DNA of 64,000 nucleotides from Burkholderia multivorans ATCC BAA-247 (GTDB lineage: Bacteria; Pseudomonadota; Gammaproteobacteria; Burkholderiales; Burkholderiaceae), in the NCBI RefSeq assembly GCF_000959525.1, contig NZ_CP009831.1, positions 930,001 to 994,000 on the forward strand, given 5' to 3'. This document shows positions 9,453-18,507 of the stretch, in pieces. Each line of letters begins with the position of its first letter. The first letter of the stretch is position 1. The position numbers were made by a program, and so were the translations under genes. The notes under the pieces are model-generated. The model was not told the DNA's origin. It did no database searches and saw only the letters and a list, made by a program, of their open reading frames with translations.

Positions 9453-10355
9453 ATGTCGATACTCGTAGGGACGGCTTCCTGGGCCGACAAGACGCTGATC
9501 GAATGCGGCGCTTTTTACCCGCCCGGCTTCAAGAGCGCGGAGGCGCGGCTGCGGTATTACGCGAGCGTGTTTCCGGTGGTCGAGGTGGATTCGTCGTACT
9601 ACGCGATGCCGAGCGCGACGAACAGTGCGCTCTGGGTCGAGCGGACGCCGCCGGGCTTCGTGTTCGACATGAAGGCGTTCCGGCTCTTCACCGGCCATCA
9701 GACGGAGCCGAGATTCTTTCCGAAGGATCTGCAGGCCGAGCTGCCGAGCACCGGCAAAAAGAACCTCTACTACAAGGACGTGCCGGCGCCGATCGTCGAG
9801 GAATTGTGGTCGCGCTTCTTCGAGGCGCTGCGGCCGTTGCACGACGCAGGCAAGCTCGGCGCCGTGCTGTTTCAGTTTCCGCACTGGGTGACCGCGGCGC
9901 CGAAGTCGCGCGCGCACGTCGAGCACTGCGCCGAGCGCATGCATCCGCTGCTCACCGCATTCGAATTCCGGCACGAGAGCTGGTTCGACGAGAAGCATCG
10001 CGAGTCGACGCTGGCGATGGAGCGCGCGCACGGGATCGTGCACGTGATCGTCGATGCGCCGGAAGGCGTGACGAAGCGCGTGCACTCGGTGTGGGAGGCG
10101 ACGTCGAGCGAGCTCGCGATCGTGCGGCTGCATGGCCGCAACGCGGCGACCTGGAACGGCTCGGCGACGGTGGCCGAGCGGTTCAACTACGAGTACAGCG
10201 ACGACGAACTGCGAGATCTGGCGGGGCCGATCACGGCAATTGCCGGGCGCGCTGCGCAGACGCACGTGTTGTTCAATAACTGCTACCGCGATGTCGCGCA
10301 GCGCAATGCGCGGACGATGATGCGGATGGTCGATGCGGCGGGCGCCCGGCCGTGA
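9453..10355 (+). CDS. DUF72 (YecE-like) protein
   Basis: 300 residues with the DUF72 TIM-barrel-like signatures: GTASWADKTL at the start, the FPVVEVDSSYYAMPS strand, the TPPGFVFDMKAFRLFTGH segment, LFQFPHW, and FEFRHESWFD followed by VRLHGRN. Function of the family is unknown. GGAG lies eight bases before the ATG. It is divergent from the helicase gene, sharing a 243-bp intergenic region. Nothing in context indicates a partner. Confidence 0.88.
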   Translation: MSILVGTASWADKTLIECGAFYPPGFKSAEARLRYYASVFPVVEVDSSYYAMPSATNSALWVERTPPGFVFDMKAFRLFTGHQTEPRFFPKDLQAELPSTGKKNLYYKDVPAPIVEELWSRFFEALRPLHDAGKLGAVLFQFPHWVTAAPKSRAHVEHCAERMHPLLTAFEFRHESWFDEKHRESTLAMERAHGIVHVIVDAPEGVTKRVHSVWEATSSELAIVRLHGRNAATWNGSATVAERFNYEYSDDELRDLAGPITAIAGRAAQTHVLFNNCYRDVAQRNARTMMRMVDAAGARP

Positions 10356-10563
10356 TTGGGGAAAGGCTTGGGCCGGCAGGCGACGCGCGCGATGCCGGAT
10401 GCCCGGTCCCGTTCGTACTTCCCGGCATTCCGCTATCTTTGCAACGATCCCATGTGCTATATGAACGCGGACGTCGCACGGCCGCCGCCCGGATTTCATC
10501 CGGTCAAAACGAATCGTTCAGCGCTCACCGAACCGGCCGCTGACGCCAAAGCGGGGTAAAGCA

Positions 10564-11553
10564 ATGAGTAATCTCGATCTGAACTTGCTTCGTGTATTCG
10601 ATGCGATCCTGCGCGAGCGCAACGTGCTGCGCGCCAGCGAGGCGATCCATCTGAGTCCGTCGGCCGTCAGCCACGCGCTGTCACGGCTTCGTGCATTTCT
10701 CAACGACGACCTGTTCGTGCGGACGGCCACCGGCATGGAGCCGACGGCGCGCGCGCTCGAGATGGCGCCGCTCGTGCGCGATGCGCTCGTGATCGTCGAG
10801 CGTGCCATCGGGCCGAAGCAGTTCGATCCCGGCAGCACGCAGCGGCAATTCTGCATCGCGGCGACCGACTACATGACCGCGGTGCTGCTGCCACCGTTCT
10901 TTCGTGCGCTGGCGACCGACGCGCCGCACGCGAACGTCACGGTGCTGCCCGCGAGCCGGATCGACCTGACCACGCAGATCGACGTCGGCCGGGTCGAGAT
11001 CGCGCTCGGATCGTTTTCCAACGTGCCGCCGCGTATTCAGCAACGCGTGCTGCTGGAAGAGCGCGACATGATGGTGATCGCCGCCGATCACCCGCTCGCC
11101 GAACGGGAAATCGGGCTGAGGGACTTCGCTGCTCTGCCGCTGATGGTGGTGTCGACCGGCGGTTCCGACGACGGCTTTCTGTCCGAACGGGGGCTGACGC
11201 GCCGGACCGAGATGTTCGACCGCGCTGCGCTGGTCGCCGCGTTCGAATCGATCGGCAAATGGCCGGCGTTCAGGATCGTGCAGCCTCACTTCCTCGCGAT
11301 CCCGAGCCTGCTCGCCGGCACGCAGACGGCGGCGATCGTGCCGGCATCGCTTGCGCGGTTCTTCGCGCTGTCGGGCCTCGTGCACGCGGCGGAGCTGCCG
11401 TGGGAGCCGACCACGCGTGCGCTGCAGATGATCTGGCACGAGCGGCACGCCGACGATCAGGGCCACGCGTGGCTGCGAGACAGGCTTGCGGACGCGGCGC
11501 ACGACGTAGCGGCCGCGAACGCCGCATGGGACGGCCGGCAACCGACACGGTGA
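10564..11553 (+). CDS. LysR-family regulator, probable PnbR-like activator of the nitroreductase gene
   Basis: 329 residues. The N-terminal winged helix-turn-helix is clear (NLLRVFDAILRERNVLRASEAIHLSPSAVSHALSRLR, residues about 5-41), followed by a LysR co-inducer domain. The body resembles the NodD/PnbR-like group. The nitroreductase gene follows on the same strand after 97 bp. This gap contains a LysR-type inverted repeat, and the characterised 4-nitrobenzoate clusters also pair a LysR gene with pnbA and pnbB, so a role as nitroaromatic-responsive regulator is likely. A possible ribosome site is GGGGTAAAGC. Confidence 0.85.
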   Translation: MSNLDLNLLRVFDAILRERNVLRASEAIHLSPSAVSHALSRLRAFLNDDLFVRTATGMEPTARALEMAPLVRDALVIVERAIGPKQFDPGSTQRQFCIAATDYMTAVLLPPFFRALATDAPHANVTVLPASRIDLTTQIDVGRVEIALGSFSNVPPRIQQRVLLEERDMMVIAADHPLAEREIGLRDFAALPLMVVSTGGSDDGFLSERGLTRRTEMFDRAALVAAFESIGKWPAFRIVQPHFLAIPSLLAGTQTAAIVPASLARFFALSGLVHAAELPWEPTTRALQMIWHERHADDQGHAWLRDRLADAAHDVAAANAAWDGRQPTR

Positions 11554-11564
11554 GCTGCATGCGA

Positions 11565-11590
11565 TGCATTTCGCTGTTAAGAAAAATGCA
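11565..11590. promoter_or_regulatory. LysR-type inverted repeat upstream of the nitroreductase gene
   Basis: TGCATTT at 11565-11571 and AAATGCA at 11584-11590 form a perfect 7-bp inverted repeat separated by 12 bases. It sits 60-86 bp before the nitroreductase ATG and just after the LysR gene, the usual place and geometry for a LysR recognition site. Confidence 0.55.
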
Positions 11591-11650
11591 CTTCTTCGAC
11601 GTGGATCGCTCATGTAGCCTGCGACAACGCATTCAACGAAGGGCGACTCC

Positions 11651-12358
11651 ATGTTCACCGACGATATTGAAACCGCACACGAACTGACCGAACTCGAACG
11701 GATCATGATGAGCCGGTTTGCGAACCGGTTCTATCTGAATCGCGAAGTCGATCCGGCCGTCGTGAAGGGCATTCTCAACGCCGCGCGCTACGCGGCGACC
11801 GGCGCGAACGTGCAGCCGTGGCGCGTTCACGTCGCCGCCGGACCCGCGAAGGAGCGGCTGGTCGATGCGCTCGGTACCGCGCACGCGACTTCGCCGGACG
11901 ATCACGCGTCCGAGTATCGTTACCTGCCGGAGCCGCTGCCCGAACCGTTTGCATCGCGTCGACGCGAGTTCGGCGCCGTGTTCTTCGGTTCGCTCGGCAT
12001 CGGCCCGCAGGACACCGCCGCGCGCGCGGCGAATACGGCGCGCAACTGCCGGTTCTTCGACGCGCCCGTCGCACTGATCTTCACGATCGATCGTCGTCTC
12101 GAGAAAGGAAGCTGGCTGGACCTGGGGATGTTCATCCAGAACGTGATGCTCGCGGCCAAGGCGCGCGGGCTGGACACGTGTACGCAGGAATTCCTGGCGC
12201 GCTATCACGCGGTGATTCGCGAGCAGCTGACGCTCGCGCCCGAGGAGCTGGTGGTGTGCACGATGGCAATGGGCTATGGCGATCCGGAGTGGGCGAAGAA
12301 GCGTCCGCAGATGCCGAAGCTGCCCGTTGAAGCGTTCGCATCGTTTCACGGGTTCTGA
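11651..12358 (+). CDS. pnbA: Nitroreductase-family protein, probable 4-nitrobenzoate reductase (PnbA-like)
   Basis: 235 residues of the FMN-dependent nitroreductase fold: SRFANRFYLNREVDPAVVKGIL near the N-terminus with the flavin-binding Arg, AARYAATGANVQPWRV (the N-Q-P-W flavin and substrate segment), then the dimerising helix WLDLGMFIQNVMLAAKARGLDTC. Length is close to known 4-nitrobenzoate reductases, which reduce 4-nitrobenzoate to 4-hydroxylaminobenzoate with NADPH. Support for this substrate is contextual: a LysR gene upstream and a DUF4863 hydroxylaminobenzoate lyase gene downstream. GAAGGGCGACTCC supplies the ribosome site. A terminator hairpin follows. It could equally reduce another nitroaromatic acid or a quinone. 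Confidence 0.75.
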   Translation: MFTDDIETAHELTELERIMMSRFANRFYLNREVDPAVVKGILNAARYAATGANVQPWRVHVAAGPAKERLVDALGTAHATSPDDHASEYRYLPEPLPEPFASRRREFGAVFFGSLGIGPQDTAARAANTARNCRFFDAPVALIFTIDRRLEKGSWLDLGMFIQNVMLAAKARGLDTCTQEFLARYHAVIREQLTLAPEELVVCTMAMGYGDPEWAKKRPQMPKLPVEAFASFHGF

Positions 12359-12394
12359 AGCGGCCCGGCCATCGACGGGTTGAAGACCCCACGC

Positions 12395-12432
12395 GCCCGA
12401 ACATGGTCGTTCGCGACCCTGTTCGGGCTTTT
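12395..12432 (+). terminator. Rho-independent terminator after the nitroreductase gene
   Basis: GCCCGAACA (12395-12403) pairs with TGTTCGGGC (12420-12428), giving a 9-bp stem with a 16-base loop, followed by TTTT. It lies 37 bp beyond the stop codon. Confidence 0.75.
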
Positions 12433-12557
12433 CGATTGGATCCGATGACGGACAATGCGCGGGCCGACGAGCGTGCGAGTGCGCGATCGTCGGCGCACAT
12501 CGGCCGACTTCGGTCGATCGATGCGAGCGTCACGCGACGCCTGCATCGATCGACGAT

Positions 12558-13109
12558 TCAGTGCGCGGGCGGCTTGACGTCGTACGCGATTCGTCCGGCG
12601 GGCAAGAAGAACAGCGCGATCACCGCACCGCCTTTGGCCTCCGGAAAGTGATGGCTGCCGGGCGCGGGGGCGGTCCAGCCGCCGTAACACCATCCATTCG
12701 GGCCCGCGAGCGCCGCGCCGTCGTCGAGCGGCACGACGAGATTGAACTCGCCATACGGATGCGCGTGATAATCGCCGCGAAATGCGTGCTCCGGGTTGCG
12801 TTGCGTATTGCCGGTACTGTCCATCAGCACGGCCGTGATGCTGAAATAGAACGTTTCGGCGACGGGCGGCATGAGTCGCGCGCGGCGATACTTCGGGCCG
12901 GCGATTTCGACGTCGGCTGCCCAGCCTTGTTCGACGCCGAGCGTAATCAGGCGCGCAAGATCCTTGTACAACGCGCTTTCGACGCCGTACCTGGCGTTGA
13001 GCCATTGCTCCGCCTCGGTGCCCGCGGTCATGTCTTTGACTTCTTCGAGAAACGGCAGGCAACGCGCGATCAGCTGATCTCGCGGGTGTGCAGTGGATGC
13101 TTCGGACAT
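12558..13109 (-). CDS. pnbB: 4-hydroxylaminobenzoate lyase family protein (DUF4863)
   Basis: 183 residues. The N-terminal half is helical (PRDQLIARCLPFLEEVKDMT) and the C-terminal half a small cupin-like barrel with the FYFSITAVLMDSTGNTQRNPEHAFRGDYHAHPYGEFN strand pair and a WTAPAPGSHHFPEAKGG motif rich in His. This arrangement is characteristic of DUF4863, the PnbB family that converts 4-hydroxylaminobenzoate to protocatechuate and ammonia. AGGAGA lies six bases before ATG 13109. It is tail-to-tail with the nitroreductase, so the two steps of 4-nitrobenzoate conversion face each other. The protocatechuate ring-cleavage genes are not in this window. Confidence 0.8.
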   Translation of the reverse strand: MSEASTAHPRDQLIARCLPFLEEVKDMTAGTEAEQWLNARYGVESALYKDLARLITLGVEQGWAADVEIAGPKYRRARLMPPVAETFYFSITAVLMDSTGNTQRNPEHAFRGDYHAHPYGEFNLVVPLDDGAALAGPNGWCYGGWTAPAPGSHHFPEAKGGAVIALFFLPAGRIAYDVKPPAH

Positions 13110-13347
13110 TCGCTTTCTCCTTGGTTCGATCGCCGTGCACGTCGCCGCTGCTCATGCGCGCGTCGGGCGTGCTTCAGCGATCCGAAGATGCCATGTCGAA
13201 GCCGGTTGATGAAGCGAAAGTCTTGCAGAAGCGTCGTGCATGCCGTGCATTGCCCGCAGCGGCTGCATGCAGGAAGTGGTGCGCATCGCGCGCGAGGATC
13301 GCGAGGTCGATCCTCGCCGCGCGATGCCGACCCGCGGTGCCCGCGCG

Positions 13348-13803
13348 TCACTGCTCCAGCACGGCCTGCGGCGTGTTGCGGAAGCTGATCGCCATCCGGT
13401 TGTACGTGTTCATCAGGCTCGCTGCGATCGTGAGATCGACGAGCTCGCGCTCGCTGAATACCGCACGTGCCGCTTCGAATGCGTCGTCCGGTACGCCGGT
13501 CGTCGCGACCAGCGTGACGGACTCCGCCCACGCGAGTGCCGCACGCTCACGCTCGTCGAACAGATTGCCGGCCTCTCGCCACGCCTGCACGAGCGCGAGC
13601 TTTTCGATCTTCACGCCCTTCTTCAGCAGGTCGCGCGTATGCATGTCGAGGCAGTACGCGCAGTTGTTGATCTGCGACACGCGCAGATAGACGAGATCGA
13701 CGAGCACTGGCGACAGCCCGCTCTGCATCACATAACCGTAGACGCCGCCGAGCGCTTTCACTCCCGCGGGCGCAATCTGGTTGTAATCGAGACGCTTGCT
13801 CAT
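13348..13803 (-). CDS. Carboxymuconolactone decarboxylase / AhpD-like protein
   Basis: 151 residues. The redox motif C48-A-Y-C51 with His55 (NNCAYCLDMH) is that of AhpD-type alkylhydroperoxidases; true carboxymuconolactone decarboxylases lack the CxxC pair, so peroxidase or disulfide chemistry is favoured. AGGAG precedes the ATG by seven bases. The cupin gene ends 25 bp upstream on the same strand, suggesting a two-gene operon. Such pairs commonly sit beside MocR or LysR regulators in Burkholderia. The physiological substrate is unknown. Confidence 0.87.
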   Translation of the reverse strand: MSKRLDYNQIAPAGVKALGGVYGYVMQSGLSPVLVDLVYLRVSQINNCAYCLDMHTRDLLKKGVKIEKLALVQAWREAGNLFDERERAALAWAESVTLVATTGVPDDAFEAARAVFSERELVDLTIAASLMNTYNRMAISFRNTPQAVLEQ

Positions 13804-13828
13804 GAGGTAACTCCTGAAAGAAGGGGAT

Positions 13829-14254
13829 TTACTTGACCGGGGTGGTCAGGACCGTGTCGTCGCTGTCGGCGACGAATACCGCGAGCAACCGGGCCGGCCG
13901 CGATGTGCTCGCATTGCGGCTGACGCGATGCACCGCGCCCGGTGCTTCGAAGAAGCTTTCGCCGGTGTGATAGACGCGCGTCGGGCCGTCGTCGACCTGC
14001 GATTCGATGTCGCCGGACAACACGTACGCATAGATGAAAGCGGAGCCCGCATGCCGGTGCGCCGGCGATGCTGCGCCCGGCGCGTAGTCCACGACGACGG
14101 CCGTCAAGGTCTTGCCGGGAAGGTTGGGAATCGCGTGCCGGAAGTTCGGCGTGACGGTTTCACCGGTGCCGTGCGCCGCGGCAGGCACCGCGATGCCGAA
14201 CGCGATGCCTGCGCATGCGGCAGTTGCAATCGACTGAATGTTCCGAATGTTCAT
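13829..14254 (-). CDS. Exported cupin-domain protein
   Basis: 141 residues from ATG 14254. Residues 1-28 form a signal peptide with cleavage near VPAAAHG, so the protein is periplasmic. The cupin core has AGAASPAHRHAGSAFIYAYVLSGDIE with His66 and His68 as metal ligands, a GESFFEAPGAVHRVSRN second motif and a VADSDD tail. It is the first gene of a likely pair with the AhpD-like gene. Secreted single-domain cupins of this type are of unknown function, possibly quercetinase- or pirin-like. The longer open frame up to 14422 is not coding: it lacks a ribosome site and would bury the signal peptide. Confidence 0.82.
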   Translation of the reverse strand: MNIRNIQSIATAACAGIAFGIAVPAAAHGTGETVTPNFRHAIPNLPGKTLTAVVVDYAPGAASPAHRHAGSAFIYAYVLSGDIESQVDDGPTRVYHTGESFFEAPGAVHRVSRNASTSRPARLLAVFVADSDDTVLTTPVK

Positions 14255-14372
14255 GGTTGTCTGGCTCGTTGAGGTTCCCCATTGTCGTGTGCGAAAGGAA
14301 CACGAAAAAGCACCAGGAATGAACATTTTCTTTGTACCAAGCGGCCGTCGGAGTGCAGTCGTGGCCGGTGCG

Positions 14373-15785
14373 TCAGCGATGCTCGCGAACCAGCGCGAGC
14401 AGGCGGCGACAATCGTCGGCAAGCGTGCTGTGGTTCAGGTTCGTCACGCCGAGCAGCAGGCCCTGCTGGCGCGCAGCGCCCATGTACCACGGCGACAGCG
14501 GGACCGGGGACAGCCCGCATGCGCGGGCACGCATCGCGATATCGACGTCCGACACGTCGGCCGGCAGCGCCGTCACCACGGCCATGCCGGCCGTCGCCTG
14601 AACCGCGATCGCAGTCGAACGCTGCTCGTTCAGACAGCGTAGCAGCGCCTCGCGATGCGCTGCGTACAGCCGCTTCATTCGGCGCAAATGCCGAAGATAG
14701 TGTCCGTCCTGGATGAACTCCGTCACTGCGTGCTGCGCGCATGCGGCCGGCGCGGGTGCGAGGCACGCTGCAACGTCGCCGAAGCGCCGCGCGATGTCCG
14801 GCGGCACGACGAGAAAACCGAGACGCAGCGCGGGGCTCAGCGTCTTGCTGAAGCTGCCGATATGCAGCACGCGCCCGTCCTGATCGAGCGACGCAAGCGC
14901 GGGCGCCGCACGCCCGGTCAACTGAAGCTCGCTCAGATAGTCGTCTTCGACGATCCACGCGTCGTTTTGTCGTGCCCATGCAAGCAGCGCAATCCGCCGC
15001 GCCAGCGACATCGTCACGCCGAGCGGGGCCTGCTGGCCGGGCGTGACGACGGCCAGCGCCGCGTCGTTCGTATCCCGGATGCCGGCGTCTACATCGAGTC
15101 CGTCCGCGTCCACCGGCACCGCGGCGACCGTCATGCCGGCCAGACCGAGCGCCGTCCGCGTGAGCGGAAAGCCGGGGTCTTCGATCCACGCGTGTCGGCC
15201 TTCCACTCCGAGCCCGCGGATCGCGAGGCCCAGCGCGCCCGAGAACCCCGCCGTGATGAATACCTGCGACGGACTGCAGCGAAGACCGCGCGCGACGGCG
15301 AGATAGGCGGCGATTTCCCTGCGCAGGTCCGGATCGCCGCGCGGGTCGGGGTAGCCGACCGGCGCCGCCGATGCGCGCCGCGCCGCGCGCGCCTGCACGC
15401 GCGACCAAAGCTTGAACGGAAACGCCGCCTGCGACGGCACGCCCATCTGAAACGGCAGCGGTGCGTTGCCGAATCCGGCGAACAGGTCGGGAAGGGGCGG
15501 CGCCTCCGGCGACCAGCCGGCCGCGACCGGCACCGCGGGACGCTCGGCGACGCGCGTGCCCGCGGCGCCGAGCCCGATCGCGAACTGCTCGTCGATCAGG
15601 CGCTCGTAAGCGGCGCGGACGGTGCCGCGCGACACGCCGAGCTGCGCGGCCAGATCGGACCACGATGGCAGCCGTGCGCCCGAAGCGAGCTTGCCGGACT
15701 CGATCGCATCGCGGATCGAGCCGTAGATCTGGGCGGACAGCGACGTGCGTCCGGAGCGGTCGAGGCCAATGGAGAGCGTCGTCAT
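14373..15785 (-). CDS. MocR/PdxR-family GntR-aminotransferase regulator
   Basis: 470 residues. The first 75 are a GntR winged helix (SAQIYGSIRDAIESGKLASGARLPSW then LGVSRGTVRAAYERL). The remainder is a fold-type I aminotransferase domain with the PGFPLTRTAL segment, the VEDDYLSEL Asp pocket and the PLP-Lys motif HIGSFSKTLSPALR. MocR proteins sense PLP or an amino-acid adduct and usually control a neighbour. Candidates are the cupin/AhpD pair 118 bp downstream or the divergent HD hydrolase. Start could be ATG 15785 or 15800; neither has a strong ribosome site. Confidence 0.87.
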   Translation of the reverse strand: MTTLSIGLDRSGRTSLSAQIYGSIRDAIESGKLASGARLPSWSDLAAQLGVSRGTVRAAYERLIDEQFAIGLGAAGTRVAERPAVPVAAGWSPEAPPLPDLFAGFGNAPLPFQMGVPSQAAFPFKLWSRVQARAARRASAAPVGYPDPRGDPDLRREIAAYLAVARGLRCSPSQVFITAGFSGALGLAIRGLGVEGRHAWIEDPGFPLTRTALGLAGMTVAAVPVDADGLDVDAGIRDTNDAALAVVTPGQQAPLGVTMSLARRIALLAWARQNDAWIVEDDYLSELQLTGRAAPALASLDQDGRVLHIGSFSKTLSPALRLGFLVVPPDIARRFGDVAACLAPAPAACAQHAVTEFIQDGHYLRHLRRMKRLYAAHREALLRCLNEQRSTAIAVQATAGMAVVTALPADVSDVDIAMRARACGLSPVPLSPWYMGAARQQGLLLGVTNLNHSTLADDCRRLLALVREHR

Positions 15786-15971
15786 GGGTCGATGGTGCAT
15801 TTCGATTTTTCGATCTTGGGACTGTTTGCTGTCCGGACGGAAGCGTACTTTGTCGTATCGACGCGGCCAATCGGCCGCAGCCCGAATCCGGCGACCGCCT
15901 TCGGCCGTCGGCTTCGGCGGCCTGCTCGAGCGGGCCGCATCCAATCGAGCGAACAGACGAAGGAAGATACC

Positions 15972-16625
15972 GTGCAGACGAATGGATCGATCGACGCCGT
16001 GATCCCCGACAGCCAGCTGGCGCGCGAGGTCACGCAACTCATCCGCGACACCGAGGGCGAATTGCTGTTCAACCACTCGGCGCGCGTATACCTGTGGGGC
16101 GCACTGCTCGGACAACGCCGGAACATCGTGTTCGATCCCGAACTGCTCTATGTTGCGTCAATGTTCCACGACATCGGGCTGACGTCCGCCTATCGCGACA
16201 GCCGGCTTCGCTTCGAAGTGGACGGCGCCAATGCGGCGCGCGATTTCCTTCGGAGCCATCGCATCTCGGACGCGGACATCGAGAAGGTGTGGACCGCTGT
16301 TGCGCTGCACACGACGCCGGGCATTCCGGAGCACATGCACGGCGAAATTGCGCTCGTGCAGGCCGGCGCGGGTATGGACGTGGCCGGACGCGGCTTCGAG
16401 CAGTTCACCGACGAGCAGCGCGCGGCGGTGGTCGCCGCGTATCCGCGCGAAGCCGATTTTGCGAACAAGATGATCGACGCGTTCTACGACGGGATGAAGC
16501 ACCGTCCGGAAACGACGTTCGGCACCTTCAACGACGACTTTCTTGCACACAAGGATCCTCGGTTCGTCAGGGTGAATATGTGCAGCGTCATGCTGAATTC
16601 GCGCTGGGTGTGCGATTGCCACTGA
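15972..16625 (+). CDS. HD-domain hydrolase (cyanamide hydratase-like)
   Basis: 217 residues starting at GTG 15972, preceded by AAGGAAG. The HD metal site is visible: His35 in NHSARVYLWG, then His66-Asp67 in SMFHDIG, and a later histidine in ALHTTPGIPEHMHGE. The closest architecture known to me is the cyanamide hydratase/Ddi2-like group of HD proteins, which hydrate nitriles or hydrolyse small compounds. It is divergent from the MocR gene and convergent with the following LysR gene. Function by family only; the substrate is unknown. Confidence 0.8.
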   Translation: MQTNGSIDAVIPDSQLAREVTQLIRDTEGELLFNHSARVYLWGALLGQRRNIVFDPELLYVASMFHDIGLTSAYRDSRLRFEVDGANAARDFLRSHRISDADIEKVWTAVALHTTPGIPEHMHGEIALVQAGAGMDVAGRGFEQFTDEQRAAVVAAYPREADFANKMIDAFYDGMKHRPETTFGTFNDDFLAHKDPRFVRVNMCSVMLNSRWVCDCH

Positions 16626-16767
16626 CTGCGCAGGCTCTTGCATCGGGGCCTTCCGGGGCGGTCCGCGCGGCGACGCGGCGCCAGGCCCGGCTGCCGTTGG
16701 CAAATGATGAGCGGGGCAGCTTTCGACGTCCGCCGATCGGGGCATTGCGGCGCGCCGATGCGCCGCG

Positions 16768-17706
16768 TCAATCCTCCGCGGCCTCGCACGGCACGCCGCA
16801 ACCCGACACCCGCGCATGCGCGTCCGCAAATTCCCCGCGCACCCAGCTTTTCAATATCCCGGTCGCGTGTCGGCTCGCGGACCGCGGGCTGTAGACGAGG
16901 TCGTACTGAAAACTCTCCAGCGCGAGATCGAACGGCTGTACGAGCGTACCGTTGGCGAGTTCGTCGGCCACGAGCGTCAGGCTGATCAGGCCGACACCCT
17001 GTCCGGCGAGCGTCGCCTGCATCGCATGAATCTCGTCGTTGAACCGCAGCCCCGCGTTCGGATCGATGGCCGACATCCTCGCCGCGTCGAGCCAGTGCGC
17101 CCACGTGATCGCGCGCGGATCGTCGCGAACGGGCGCGCCCCAGTCGAAGTGAATCAACGTCGCGCGCTGCAAGTCCTGCGCGGTCGCGATCGCCAGATGC
17201 GGGCGGCACACCGGCGCGAAATGATCCTTGAACAGCAGCTCCGACACGAGCCCCGCATAGTAGCCGGGACCGTACCGGATCGACGCGTCGGCGGACCGGT
17301 CGAGATCGACGATCGCGTTGGTCGCATCGAGCCGCAGCGTCCAGTCCGGATACGCGGCGCGGAAACCGCCCGCGCGCGCGGCGAGACATTTGGCCGTGAA
17401 CGCGACGGTCGAGGTCAGTGTCGCCACCTTGCCGCCGTCGAGGTTTCGCGTCGTTTCGATTGCGCGCTCGAAGCTGTCGAGCCCGTCGCGCAGCGCCGGA
17501 AACAGCGCGGTGCCGCCTTCGGTCAATCGCACGCTGCGCGTGCGGCGCTCGAACAGCTTCACGCCGAGCCAGTCCTCGAGCTGGCGGATCTGGTGGCTGA
17601 TCGCGGTCGGCGTGACGTTGAGCTCCTCGGCCGCGGCCTTGAAGCCGCCGCGCCGCGCCGCGGCTTCGAACGCGCGCAGCGCGCTCAGGGGAGGGAGTTT
17701 GCGCAT
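16768..17706 (-). CDS. LysR-family regulator, GcvA-like
   Basis: 312 residues. MRKLPPLSALRAFEAAARRGGFKAAAEELNVTPTAISHQIRQLE is the typical N-terminus of the GcvA/AmpR-like subgroup, and the co-inducer domain contains the characteristic RYGPGYYAGLVSELLF segment. It is divergent from ridA with a 103-bp shared region containing a candidate site, so it likely controls ridA and perhaps itself. It ends in a Cys- and Glu-rich tail. Effector unknown. Confidence 0.88.
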   Translation of the reverse strand: MRKLPPLSALRAFEAAARRGGFKAAAEELNVTPTAISHQIRQLEDWLGVKLFERRTRSVRLTEGGTALFPALRDGLDSFERAIETTRNLDGGKVATLTSTVAFTAKCLAARAGGFRAAYPDWTLRLDATNAIVDLDRSADASIRYGPGYYAGLVSELLFKDHFAPVCRPHLAIATAQDLQRATLIHFDWGAPVRDDPRAITWAHWLDAARMSAIDPNAGLRFNDEIHAMQATLAGQGVGLISLTLVADELANGTLVQPFDLALESFQYDLVYSPRSASRHATGILKSWVRGEFADAHARVSGCGVPCEAAED

Positions 17707-17718
17707 GGATTAGAACGG

Positions 17719-17735
17719 CTCATCTGTCGGGTGAG
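17719..17735. promoter_or_regulatory. Candidate LysR site between the GcvA-like and ridA genes
   Basis: CTCA and TGAG arms separated by nine bases lie in the divergent region, 13 bp upstream of the LysR start codon. The arms are short, so this is only a candidate. Confidence 0.3.
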
Positions 17736-17809
17736 AATTGACCATTTGTTGTGCGCGGGCGCTCGACCGATACTGCCGTCCCCACGATGAACCGAATCGG
17801 GAGATCCGC

Positions 17810-18214
17810 ATGAAAATCGAGCAAGTCCACACGAATCCGGACCCTTATGCGCCGTTCCTATTATCACAGGCAATCCGTGTCGGCGACTTCGTATTCGTTT
17901 CCGGCCAGCCGGCGATCGGCGAGGATGGCGAGATCGACGGGCCGGGCGACTTCGACCGTCAGGCCGAGCGCGCGTTCGGCAATCTCGCACGCGTGCTGCA
18001 GGCGGCCGGCTCCGGCATGGATCGCGTCGTGAAGACGACCGTATTCCTGTCGTCGATGTCGTATCTCGACAAGATGGTCGATGTTCGGCGGAAATGGTTT
18101 ACCGCGCCGTATCCGGCGGAGAGCCTCGTCGAGGTGTCCGCGCTGTTTTCGCCGGATGCGCTGATCGAAGTCGAAGCGATTGCGGTCGTCTCGGATTCGA
18201 GGTCGGCCGGGTGA
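17810..18214 (+). CDS. RidA-family (YjgF/YER057c/UK114) deaminase
   Basis: 134 residues from ATG 17810, six bases after GGGAGA. The RidA signatures are present: LLSQAIRVGDFVFVSGQPAIGEDGEI, the RQAERAFGNLARVLQAAGSGMDRVVKTTVFL helix-strand and a C-terminal PDALIEVEAIAVV. The Arg that binds the carboxylate of enamine or imine intermediates is replaced or shifted relative to the RidA archetype, so a Rid1-7 subclass enzyme is more likely than canonical RidA. It would hydrolyse reactive imines formed by amino-acid or amine catabolism. Paired divergently with a LysR regulator. Confidence 0.85.
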   Translation: MKIEQVHTNPDPYAPFLLSQAIRVGDFVFVSGQPAIGEDGEIDGPGDFDRQAERAFGNLARVLQAAGSGMDRVVKTTVFLSSMSYLDKMVDVRRKWFTAPYPAESLVEVSALFSPDALIEVEAIAVVSDSRSAG

Positions 18215-18507
18215 GCGAGCCGCCGTATTAGCGAGCGGCGGCAGTTGAAGCAGACGATTCGCGAACGCGACAACCGGCATCGAAGCCGATCGATGACGCA
18301 TCGGCCGCGCGGTGCGCCGCGTCGATGACGACGCACAGGCGATCGAAGAAGAAGGGAGCGTGCAGCTTTCGGCGTTGCGTTAGCCGATCGGACGCAAACG
18401 CGAATGCGCGCCGCGTTCCGGCAAGCGCGCATATTTCCCCGGCAGGTGCGCGTCCGCGAACCGTTCGACACGCGTTCGCCGCACCGCCGAATGCCGACCC
18501 GCCGACG

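Noticed and set aside
9210-10499. Upstream extension of the RecQ-like frame
   Set aside because: Opposes the DUF72 gene and has no recognisable domain; RecQ similarity starts at 9209.
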